Positions 1 to 4,722 of a DNA stretch of 7,187 bases are shown piece after piece. The stretch is from Spartobacteria bacterium. GTDB taxonomy: Bacteria; Verrucomicrobiota; Verrucomicrobiia; Chthoniobacterales; UBA10450. A program made the translations under genes and the position numbers. The notes beneath the pieces are model-generated. The model was not told the origin of the DNA. It was given only the letters and a program-made list of their open reading frames with translations, and made no database searches. The stretch's first letter is position 1, and every line of letters starts with the position of its first letter. The stretch spans positions 578-7,764 of the forward strand of contig DMCG01000142.1 in NCBI GenBank assembly GCA_003445855.1, written 5' to 3'.

Positions 1-188
1 AAAACGTAAATGTCTTGCGCGCTAAAACGCGCCTGCGCGAGCGCGAATAGCGGCACCAGCAAAAGCGGCGTGCCGACGTAGAGAATCAGGTCACGCCAGC
101 TATTGAGAATCCAGAAATTCCTCCGCGGCGCCGCCGCCGGAACGGCCGGAACGGTTTGCGGTCGAGAGAAAGCGGTTACGTGCTGCAT
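1..188 (-). CDS. N-terminal part of an uncharacterised membrane protein (runs off left edge)
   Basis: An open frame starts at ATG 188 (CAT on plus at 186-188) and is still open at base 1, giving 62 codons. The first 23 residues (MQHVTAFSRPQTVPAVPAAA then PRR) are Pro/Ala-rich and probably cytoplasmic. The segment FWILNSWRDLILYVGTPLL follows and continues into a hydrophobic stretch (LVPLFALAQA), which looks like a first membrane helix. No upstream ATG, GTG or TTG exists in frame before a stop at 228-230, so the start is well bounded. No good Shine-Dalgarno lies at normal spacing; AAGGA is about 20 nt upstream. The family is not recognised with confidence. The gene reads in the same direction as nth but is separated from it by about 275 bp. 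Confidence 0.6.
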   Translation of the reverse strand, partial: MQHVTAFSRPQTVPAVPAAAPRRNFWILNSWRDLILYVGTPLLLVPLFALAQARFSAQDIYV

Positions 189-264
189 GAACTCGGGTGG
201 TAAGTTTTCCTTAAACCGGTGGAAAAATCAACGTCGGCTTCCCGGACGGGAGGCTGGCGCGCAT

Positions 265-274
265 TGTCGATCTT
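265..274 (+). repeat. TGTCGATCTT copy 1
   Basis: Exact copy, preceded by T. It lies in the gene-poor region, 44 bp before copy 2. Confidence 0.8.
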
Positions 275-282
275 ATCCGCGA

Positions 283-456
283 CCGGACCCACGTTTCATT
301 TTTCAGACAAATGAACTTGTCGATCTTGAAGAGCTTTCTGACGAGGACCTGAAAAAACTCGAAAAACAGTTCCAGCGCATCCGCCAAAAAGCGGAGCACG
401 ACGGAAATCATCCTCGCGACGCGGCATCGGCGACTCGCGTTGAAGAGTCGGAGTAG
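283..456 (+). pseudogene. Possible decayed coding remnant, resembling the C-terminal tail of a low-affinity iron permease
   Basis: The plus-strand frame ending at TAG 454-456 contains an acidic/basic helical stretch, TNELVDLEELSDEDLKKLEK followed by QFQRIRQKA. This is much more protein-like than the Arg/Pro-rich sequence before it in the same frame. From memory it resembles the tail that follows the last helix of low-affinity iron permease (Fet4-like) proteins, where a similar (N/R)-x-L-(I/V)-(D/N)-(I/L)-E-x-L-(S/T)-(D/E) pattern occurs. Another frame at about 262-290 reads IVDLIRD, so a frameshift between two pieces is possible. No membrane segments remain upstream, and the longer open frame overlaps the left-edge membrane gene on the other strand. 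A truncated pseudogene is the best reading; a chance open frame cannot be excluded. Two copies of the TGTCGATCTT word lie here. Confidence 0.28.
318..327 (+). repeat. TGTCGATCTT copy 2
   Basis: Exact copy, preceded by T. In the possible permease remnant it reads as LVDLE. Confidence 0.8.
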
Positions 457-464
457 TCAACCGT

Positions 465-1130
465 TCATTCGGGTTTTCGCGCTTCACCCGTTCGCAAGAA
501 GATTTTGCCACTCGGGCAAAGCCGGAAAATTTCGCATTGGCTGCAGTCTGGCTTGCGCGCAAAACAACGGCGGCGCCCGTGCCAGATCAGCCAGTGACTC
601 CAGTTTGTCCAATGCTCGCACGGCACGAGCTTCACCAAATCGCGCTCGATTTTTTCTGGATCGGCATGTCGCGTGAGGCGCAATCGCTTTGAAAGCCGCG
701 CCACGTGCGTGTCCACGACGACGCCTTCATTTTTTCCAAACGCGTTTCCGAGAACCACGTTCGCCGTCTTGCGGCCAACGCCGGGCAGTTCGCGCAATCC
801 TTCCATCGTCTGAGGAACTTCGCCGCCGTTCCGCGCCGCGATTGTCGATGTTGCCGCGCGAATACTCCTGGCCTTGTTCCGGAAAAAACCGGTCGATTTA
901 ATCGCGTTCTCAAGCTCGGCTTGCGGCGCTTTCGCGTAATCGCCCGCCGTTTTGTATTTCTTAAACAGCGCCGGCGTCACCATGTTGACGCGCTTGTCGG
1001 TGCATTGCGCTGAAAGAATCGTGGCGATCAGGAGCTGCAGCGGATTTTTGTAATCGAGTTCACAATGCGCATCCGGATAAACCTCCGGCAAAATCTCCAC
1101 CAGTTGCGCCACGCGTTCGCGAACAGTCAT
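465..1130 (-). CDS. nth: Endonuclease III (DNA glycosylase/AP lyase)
   Basis: A complete 221-residue protein, close to the usual 210-220 of the family. Endonuclease III removes oxidised pyrimidines from DNA and cleaves the abasic site by beta-elimination, in base excision repair. The helix-hairpin-helix is visible as LPGVGRKTANVVL (residues 115-127), with the catalytic lysine at 121. The catalytic aspartate is D140 in VVVDTHVARL. The C-terminal [4Fe-4S] loop has the expected C-X6-C-X2-C-X5-C spacing at C189, C196, C199 and C205. The early block LLIATILSAQCTDKRVN (33-49) is typical. All key residues are present, so the enzyme should be active. The ATG at 1130 is the natural start. The gene lies 111 bp downstream of hflX in the same orientation, with a hairpin and a palindromic repeat between them, so co-transcription is uncertain. 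Confidence 0.96.
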   Translation of the reverse strand: MTVRERVAQLVEILPEVYPDAHCELDYKNPLQLLIATILSAQCTDKRVNMVTPALFKKYKTAGDYAKAPQAELENAIKSTGFFRNKARSIRAATSTIAARNGGEVPQTMEGLRELPGVGRKTANVVLGNAFGKNEGVVVDTHVARLSKRLRLTRHADPEKIERDLVKLVPCEHWTNWSHWLIWHGRRRCFARKPDCSQCEIFRLCPSGKIFLRTGEARKPE

Positions 1131-1136
1131 TGCTCA

Positions 1137-1159
1137 ATCTTGCAACGAGCGTGCAAGAT
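1137..1159. repeat. Hairpin formed beside a TGTCGATCTT copy, in the nth-hflX gap
   Basis: ATCTTGCA (1137-1144) and TGCAAGAT (1152-1159) form a perfect 8-bp stem with a 7-nt loop. The right arm is part of an exact minus-strand copy of the iterated 10-mer (1155-1164), and the left arm carries a degenerate inverted copy (CAATCTT). It lies 6 bp upstream of the nth start codon. There is no T-run, so it is not a standard intrinsic terminator. Confidence 0.6.
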
Positions 1160-1164
1160 CGACA
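1155..1164 (-). repeat. TGTCGATCTT copy 3
   Basis: Exact copy on minus, preceded by T, extended to TGTCGATCTTGCA. It is intergenic and part of the hairpin at 1137-1159. Confidence 0.8.
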
Positions 1165-1195
1165 ATTTAACTTTGTGCGGCGTAGCGCTCAAAAT

Positions 1196-1247
1196 CTGTA
1201 GGGGAAGCGGTTCGCTTCCCATGGGACGCCAACGGCGTCCCCTACAG
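1196..1247. repeat. 52-bp double-hairpin palindromic repeat at the hflX stop codon
   Basis: Outer arms CTGTAGGGG (1196-1204) and CCCCTACAG (1239-1247) are perfect inverted repeats. Inside are two hairpins: GGGAAGCG-GTT-CGCTTCCC (1202-1220) and GGGACGCC-AAC-GGCGTCCC (1223-1241). The stem-loop pair inside an outer palindrome is typical of dispersed intergenic repeats of the REP/MITE kind. The right arm supplies the last codon and the TAG stop of hflX. It could also stabilise the hflX mRNA 3' end; that is inference. Confidence 0.8.
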
Positions 1248-2588
1248 TTTCGCGTAGCGCTCCAACTTCTGCGCCAAGTCTGGCGGCACGTGCGCGACGA
1301 TCAATGCGTCGTCGCCTTCATATTTCAACTCGAGGACGTGACCGGCCCGGTGAATCTCCGCGATCACGGCTGATTCATTCGATGGAATGCGAAAACGCGA
1401 ACGCAATCGCCAGGAGCTGAGCGCTTCCTGCAACGCCTGCACCAGTTTATCAACGCCTTCGCCGGTGCGCGCCGAAATCGCCACGCTGCCCGGAAAACGT
1501 TTCACATAAGTTTCCGACAGCTCCCGATTGATTGACTCGCCTCCCGGCTCGTCAACCCTCTCGGGCTTTCCCGTCCACGTCGCTCGGCTCCCGCCGGCTC
1601 CGTTCTCGAGATTGTCGATCTTGTTGAAGACGATGAGCGTTTGTTTGCCGAACGCATCGAGTTCTTTGATTACGTTGTCCACCGCCTGCATCTGCTCGTC
1701 CACGCGCGGATGGCTAAGATCGACAATGTGAATAAGCAGATCGGCCTCGCTCACTTCTTCGAGCGTCGCCTTGAATGATTCAATCAAAGTGTGTGGGAGT
1801 TTCCGCAAAAAACCGACCGTGTCGGTCAGCAAAACACGCTGTTTGTTAGGCAAAACGAGACTGCGCGTCGTGGGATCCAGTGTCGCGAAAAGTCTATCAG
1901 TCGCGACGACGTCCGCGCCGGTGAGCAAGTTTAACAGTGTCGATTTTCCCGCATTCGTGTAACCGACGACCGCAGCCACGGGCCATTGATGACGCTTGCG
2001 CCCTTGTCGCTGGACAGCTCGCGTTTTTCGGACTGCTTCGAGTTCGCGCTCCAAACGCGCTATCCGTTCCTGGACGCGACGGCGATCGACTTCCAATTGT
2101 GTTTCCCCGGGACCGCGCGTGCCGATTCCACCCGTCTGGCGCGAAAGGTGATGCCACATGCGAGTCAATCGCGGCAAAAGATATTGCAGTTGCGCGAGCT
2201 CGATCTGCAACCGGCCCTCGCGGCTGCGGGCGCGCTGCGCGAAAATGTCGAGAATCAATTGCGTGCGATCGAGCACCTTGCGCGCGAGCAAATTCTCCAG
2301 ATTGCGTCCTTGAGCGGGGGAAAGTTCGTCATTGAAAATCACGGACGTCACTTGTCGATCTTGCAGCGAATCTTTGATCCATTCCGCTTTGCCTTTTCCG
2401 ATGTAGTAGGGCGCGGTCGGCTTCCGCAATTTTTGCGTGACAGTGTCAACGACTTCGGCACCGGCCGAGCTCGCCAGTTCAGCCAATTCCTCCATCGAAT
2501 CGCGCAGGTCCCACTTCGACACGCCTTCTTTTTCGAGACCAATCAGGAGAGCGCGCTCCTGTTTTTTGTGCGGACTTGTTTCAATCAT
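1242..2588 (-). CDS. hflX: GTPase HflX (ribosome-splitting factor)
   Basis: A complete 448-residue protein. HflX is a 50S-binding GTPase that splits stalled or hibernating ribosomes, notably after heat stress. The N-terminal HflX domain (about 10-195) includes YYIGKGKAEW (61-70), the helical linker LDRTQLILDIFAQRA (106-120) and the family signature GGIGTRGPGETQLEVDRRR (153-171). The G domain shows G1 GYTNAGKST (209-217), G3 DTVGF (256-260), G4 NKID (322-325) and G5 SARTGEG (372-378). About 23 residues (330-352) between G4 and G5 look like an in-frame insertion. ATG 2588 lies inside the last codons of miaA (8-bp overlap), so the two genes are probably translationally coupled. The TAG stop falls in a palindromic repeat. 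Confidence 0.96.
   Translation of the reverse strand: MIETSPHKKQERALLIGLEKEGVSKWDLRDSMEELAELASSAGAEVVDTVTQKLRKPTAPYYIGKGKAEWIKDSLQDRQVTSVIFNDELSPAQGRNLENLLARKVLDRTQLILDIFAQRARSREGRLQIELAQLQYLLPRLTRMWHHLSRQTGGIGTRGPGETQLEVDRRRVQERIARLERELEAVRKTRAVQRQGRKRHQWPVAAVVGYTNAGKSTLLNLLTGADVVATDRLFATLDPTTRSLVLPNKQRVLLTDTVGFLRKLPHTLIESFKATLEEVSEADLLIHIVDLSHPRVDEQMQAVDNVIKELDAFGKQTLIVFNKIDNLENGAGGSRATWTGKPERVDEPGGESINRELSETYVKRFPGSVAISARTGEGVDKLVQALQEALSSWRLRSRFRIPSNESAVIAEIHRAGHVLELKYEGDDALIVAHVPPDLAQKLERYAKL
1533..1601. repeat. In-frame insert of about 69 bp in the hflX G domain, possibly repeat-derived
   Basis: This stretch encodes HflX residues 330-352, a Gly/Arg/Pro/Glu-rich segment reading GAGGSRATWTGKPERVDEPG then GES on the minus strand. 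It sits directly after G4 (NKIDNLEN), where the family normally has a short variable loop before VAISARTGEG. At DNA level the two ends carry related direct words (GAGCCGGCGGGAG and GAGCCGGGAG on minus), and the middle holds a small CGGG-CTTT-CCCG stem. The length, 69 bp, is a multiple of three. A dispersed-repeat origin is inference; the edges are approximate. Confidence 0.4.
1613..1622 (+). repeat. TGTCGATCTT copy 4
   Basis: Exact copy, preceded by T. In hflX (read from minus) it encodes the KID of the G4 motif NKID. Confidence 0.8.
1716..1725 (-). repeat. TGTCGATCTT copy 5
   Basis: Exact copy on minus, preceded by T. In hflX it encodes VDL of HIVDLSHP. Confidence 0.8.
2353..2362 (+). repeat. 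TGTCGATCTT copy 6
   Basis: Exact copy, preceded by T, extended to TGTCGATCTTGCA. In hflX it encodes part of LQDRQV, a third frame. Confidence 0.8.
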
Positions 2589-3537
2589 CCCTTTGCGCGA
2601 AAGAGAGAAGCCTTCGCGAAATCCATTTCACAGCTTCCTGGTGAGTGAGACGCGATAAGTTCAGCGGCTCAAAATTAGTTTGACGCCGAAACCAGGTCAA
2701 CTGCCTTTTGGCATAATGGCGAGTGGCCTGTTGAATCGCGGCGATGCATTGCAAGATCGACATCTTCCCTTCGAGATTGGCTCGAATTTCATTCAAGCCG
2801 ATCGTTTGCGAAGCCGTTGAACTTATCTCGCCGGCGGCGCGCACTTCTTCGGTTACGCCATTTTCAAACATCGCTTCGACGCGACGATTGATCCGCTTGT
2901 AAAGCTCGTCACGCTCGCGAAAGACGAACACGCCGCGCGTTGTAGCTGCCGCTGTCCCCAGCGGCAGATCTGCCGCCGAGACGGCGGCAGCTACAACCCT
3001 TTGATTCCACTGCGTGCGCTGCGCCGAAACTGGTTTCCCGGCGAGCAAGCAAATTTCAACGGCCCGTAGCAAACGCCGCCGATTCTTCATGTCGATCTTA
3101 CGTGCGGCCTCCGGATCGAGATCGACCAGTCGCGCCCGCAATTGATCGAGACTCATCTTGTTCAATTGCGCACGGACCTCCGGGTCCGGGGCGGGAGCGG
3201 ATGAAAGCCGGTGTGTTAACGCTTTGATGTAAAGTCCGCTTCCTCCAACGACGATCGCACGTTTCCCGCGCGCATGAATTTCGTCGATCGCGCGCAACGC
3301 GATTCGACGAAATTTCTCCGCGCTCATCTCTTCCAAGATCGACATCGTGCCGATCAAGTGATGCGGCGCTTTCGCGAGAGTCGCGGAATCGGGTTTCGCG
3401 GTCAGAAGATCGAGACCGCGATAAACTTGAAATGCGTCTGTGCTGACGATTTCTGCATCGAGATCGCGCGCGACGTCGGCCGCGAGCTCAGATTTTCCGG
3501 TGGCGGTTGGGCCGACGATGAAGAAAACGCCTTTCAC
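2581..3537 (-). CDS. miaA: tRNA dimethylallyltransferase MiaA
   Basis: MiaA transfers dimethylallyl from DMAPP to N6 of A37 in tRNAs reading UNN codons, which improves decoding. The protein shows the P-loop GPTATGKS, then STDAFQVYRGLDLLTAKP (catalytic Asp and substrate pocket), GGSGLYIKAL, the DMKNRRRLLRAVEI segment, and the C-terminal block YAKRQLTWFRRQ. I chose GTG 3537, which gives 318 residues beginning just before GVFFIVGPTATGKS, as in the family. The frame stays open to a TTG at 3585, which would add 16 residues encoded mostly by a palindromic repeat and has no visible ribosome-binding site. About 20 residues (roughly VVAAAVSAADLPLGTAAATT) are encoded by a palindrome inserted in frame at 2939-2997. 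The 3' end overlaps hflX by 8 bp. Confidence 0.95.
   Translation of the reverse strand: MKGVFFIVGPTATGKSELAADVARDLDAEIVSTDAFQVYRGLDLLTAKPDSATLAKAPHHLIGTMSILEEMSAEKFRRIALRAIDEIHARGKRAIVVGGSGLYIKALTHRLSSAPAPDPEVRAQLNKMSLDQLRARLVDLDPEAARKIDMKNRRRLLRAVEICLLAGKPVSAQRTQWNQRVVAAAVSAADLPLGTAAATTRGVFVFRERDELYKRINRRVEAMFENGVTEEVRAAGEISSTASQTIGLNEIRANLEGKMSILQCIAAIQQATRHYAKRQLTWFRRQTNFEPLNLSRLTHQEAVKWISRRLLSFAQRDD
2753..2762 (-). repeat. TGTCGATCTT copy 7
   Basis: Exact copy on minus, preceded by A, extended to TGTCGATCTTGCA. In miaA it encodes MSIL of GKMSILQC. Confidence 0.8.
2939..2997. repeat. 59-bp palindromic repeat inserted in frame within miaA
   Basis: Outer arms GTTGTAGCTGCCGC (2939-2952) and GCGGCAGCTACAAC (2984-2997) are perfect inverted repeats of 14 bp. 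Two hairpins lie within: CTGCCGCTG-TCCC-CAGCGGCAG (2946-2967) and CTGCCGCCG-AGA-CGGCGGCAG (2970-2990). The centre is a perfect 16-bp palindrome around AGATCT (2961-2976). It encodes an Ala-rich segment with no counterpart expected in MiaA. The segment falls between the ...AQRTQW and GVFVFRERDELYKRIN blocks, a surface linker where extra residues should be tolerated. Confidence 0.85.
3090..3099 (+). repeat. TGTCGATCTT copy 8
   Basis: Exact copy, preceded by A. In miaA it encodes KID of ARKIDMKN. Confidence 0.8.
3335..3344 (-). repeat. TGTCGATCTT copy 9
   Basis: Exact copy on minus, preceded by A. In miaA it encodes MSIL of GTMSILEE. Confidence 0.8.
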
Positions 3538-3634
3538 CAGGTAGGGACATCTCTCCGAGATGTCCGACTTATTTTTTGATAGCAATCAAAGCGCGGCAAA
3601 TATCGCGGACACCTCGGAGAGGCGTCCCTACCTG
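3538..3634. repeat. 97-bp palindromic element at the 5' end of miaA
   Basis: Outer arms CAGGTAGGGAC (3538-3548) and GTCCCTACCTG (3624-3634) are perfect 11-bp inverted repeats. The left internal hairpin is GACATCTC-TCC-GAGATGTC (3546-3564). The right one is GGACACCTC-GGA-GAGGCGTCC (3607-3627), with one mismatch. The core between them (about 3565-3606) is less structured and AT-richer. The element abuts the GTG start proposed for miaA and would lie in its mRNA leader, where it could affect translation initiation; that effect is inference. Confidence 0.8.
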
Positions 3635-3638
3635 AGCA

Positions 3639-3677
3639 AATCGGGAGACGCGTGCCTCTGCACGACGTCTCCCGATT
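3639..3677. repeat. Strong hairpin/palindrome between the RRM gene and miaA
   Basis: AATCGGGAGACG (3639-3650) pairs perfectly with CGTCTCCCGATT (3666-3677). The stem continues as CGTGC/GCACG (3651-3655 and 3660-3664) past one bulged A, with loop CTCT. It starts 16 bp downstream of the RRM gene stop, where a terminator could sit, but no T-run follows on the minus strand. It could protect the 3' end of the RRM transcript or partly attenuate read-through into miaA. A dispersed repeat is equally possible. Confidence 0.7.
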
Positions 3678-3692
3678 GAATCCAGAATCGCG

Positions 3693-4193
3693 TTAACTTT
3701 TCGCGTGATGCTCGCTCGATTTCGCGCCGCTGACCACGAGCTTGCGGCCGAGGAATTCTTTATCGTGCAATTCCTCCACAGCGCGCTTCGCTTCCTCGAC
3801 GGTTTGCATTTGCACGAAGGCAAATCCCTTCGAGCGCTGGTTGTGCCGGTAACTTACGATCTCCGCGTTTTGGACGTGCCCAACGCCGTTGAACAATTCG
3901 AGCAGGTCGCTTTCGGTCGCGTCGAAGGACAGGTTACCGACGTAAAGACGCGGCGAAGTAACTTCGACCGGTTCAGGTTTGCGCGGAGGCCGCGATTGCG
4001 GGGCGCCATTGCGTGAGGCGATCGCAGGTTTCTTCGTCTCTTTTCCGTTTCCAAAAAATGCGGCGACCCGCTGCCAGAATGTTTTCTTGGGAGCTTTCGC
4101 GTCTGCGCTTTGATAGTGCGAACGGCGATCGCCCCTTCGTCGGGACCCGCCGCGCGAACTGCGCGAACGTCTCCCGGATGAATGAGAGTTCAT
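3693..4193 (-). CDS. Small RNA-binding protein with one RRM domain
   Basis: A 166-residue protein. The N-terminal 75 or so residues are low-complexity and strongly basic (GRRSRSSRGGSRRRGDRR at 7-24), with a short hydrophobic patch FWQRVAAFFG (39-48). The RRM spans about 81-157, with RNP2 LYVGNL (83-88) and RNP1 KGFAFVQM (122-129). The aromatic residues of RNP1 and RNP2 that stack on RNA bases are present. Single-RRM proteins of this kind occur in cyanobacteria and several other phyla as RNA-binding proteins; the target here is unknown. ATG 4193 is chosen because GAGG lies 6 nt upstream; a TTG at 4205 is in frame but poorer. The gene lies upstream of miaA-hflX in the same direction, and a hairpin separates them. 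Confidence 0.93.
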   Translation of the reverse strand: MNSHSSGRRSRSSRGGSRRRGDRRSHYQSADAKAPKKTFWQRVAAFFGNGKETKKPAIASRNGAPQSRPPRKPEPVEVTSPRLYVGNLSFDATESDLLELFNGVGHVQNAEIVSYRHNQRSKGFAFVQMQTVEEAKRAVEELHDKEFLGRKLVVSGAKSSEHHAKS

Positions 4194-4570
4194 GATTATC
4201 CTCAAGGTTTACCCAATTATTAAATGGGCGGAGCGCATCAATCGATGCACGGTCCGCGGCGCGCGAACTTCGCAAGGTTCGTTCAAGCAATTTGCAAGCA
4301 CTTTGCGACGCCGCCGGAAACTCCGCCTCCTCCAGCCGGAAATGGACCCGTCTCGAACCGCCAGCCGCGACAGTCAACCAACGAAACAGCGAAAATGCAG
4401 AATCGCGCATCATTGTTCCGAAAAATCTGAATTGCCGCGGAAAGCCGACGCCCGGATGATCGAAGAAGATTTCCGACATCTCGCCGTGACTATGACTCGC
4501 GCCGCGGATGATTGCAAGTGGCACGCACAAGTACGCCGCGATTGGCAGTAAATGGCGATAATAAATCCGT
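4194..4570. other. Gene-poor stretch upstream of the RRM gene
   Basis: I see no convincing gene, tRNA or other RNA here. A minus-strand frame from 4575 is open but continues far into the RRM gene in another frame. Its first 25 residues look membrane-like (HLLPIAAYLCVPLAII), and the rest is not protein-like. The stretch may hold the RRM promoter and a long leader. No clear -35/-10 pair can be named. Confidence 0.4.
4200..4203 (-). promoter_or_regulatory. Ribosome-binding site of the RRM gene
   Basis: GAGG on the minus strand with a 6-nt spacer before ATG 4193. It is the clearest Shine-Dalgarno seen in this window and decides the start against the TTG at 4205. Confidence 0.6.
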
Positions 4571-4688
4571 GTCATCCCGAATCCGCCTCAGGCGGATGAG
4601 GGACCTCTCGCTTGCTGATCGATCACCAATTCGCGTGACCAAATGAGAATTGTGAGATCCCTCGCCGTCTATCGCGGCTCGGGATGAC
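4571..4688. repeat. 118-bp MITE-like imperfect palindrome
   Basis: Terminal inverted repeats GTCATCCCGA (4571-4580) and TCGGGATGAC (4679-4688) are perfect. Inside are a hairpin ATCCGCC-TCA-GGCGGAT (4581-4597) and a second pairing layer, GAGGGACCTC (4598-4607) with GAGATCCCTC (4654-4663), one mismatch. Innermost is CAATTC (4627-4632) with GAATTG (4647-4652). The whole element can fold into one long branched hairpin. It holds no open frame. It lies 32 bp beyond the sulfotransferase stop, in the space before the RRM gene. Confidence 0.8.
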
Positions 4689-4712
4689 TCGTTAGGGTGT
4701 TTTGGGCGAAGA

Positions 4713-4722
4713 TGTCGATCTT
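4713..4722 (+). repeat. TGTCGATCTT copy 10
   Basis: Exact copy, preceded by A. It overlaps two bases of the sulfotransferase stop codon, a gene-end position also common for uptake sequences. Confidence 0.8.

Noticed and set aside
103..282. Plus-strand open frame upstream of the possible remnant
   Set aside because: Arg/Pro-rich, overlaps the left-edge membrane gene on the other strand and has no recognisable motif; only the part after about 283 looks protein-like.
1986..2648. 220-residue plus-strand open frame
   Set aside because: Lies antisense to hflX and the end of miaA, both with clear motifs; its own sequence shows no family signature. It is a shadow frame.
3538..3585. TTG 3585 as miaA start
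   Set aside because: No ribosome-binding site, and the added residues come from the palindromic repeat; the GTG at 3537 gives a family-like N-terminus. Kept only as an alternative.
3639..3677. Intrinsic terminator of the RRM gene
   Set aside because: The stem is strong but no T-run follows on the transcribed strand, so it is listed as a repeat/hairpin.
4230..4300. tRNA-like GTTC segment near AACTTCGCAAGGTTCG
   Set aside because: No acceptor, D or anticodon stems can be folded around it; it is only a short imperfect palindrome.
3973..4575. 200-residue minus-strand open frame with a membrane-like start
   Set aside because: It runs into the RRM gene in another frame, its second half is the out-of-frame reading of that gene, and its ATG derives from the 118-bp repeat.
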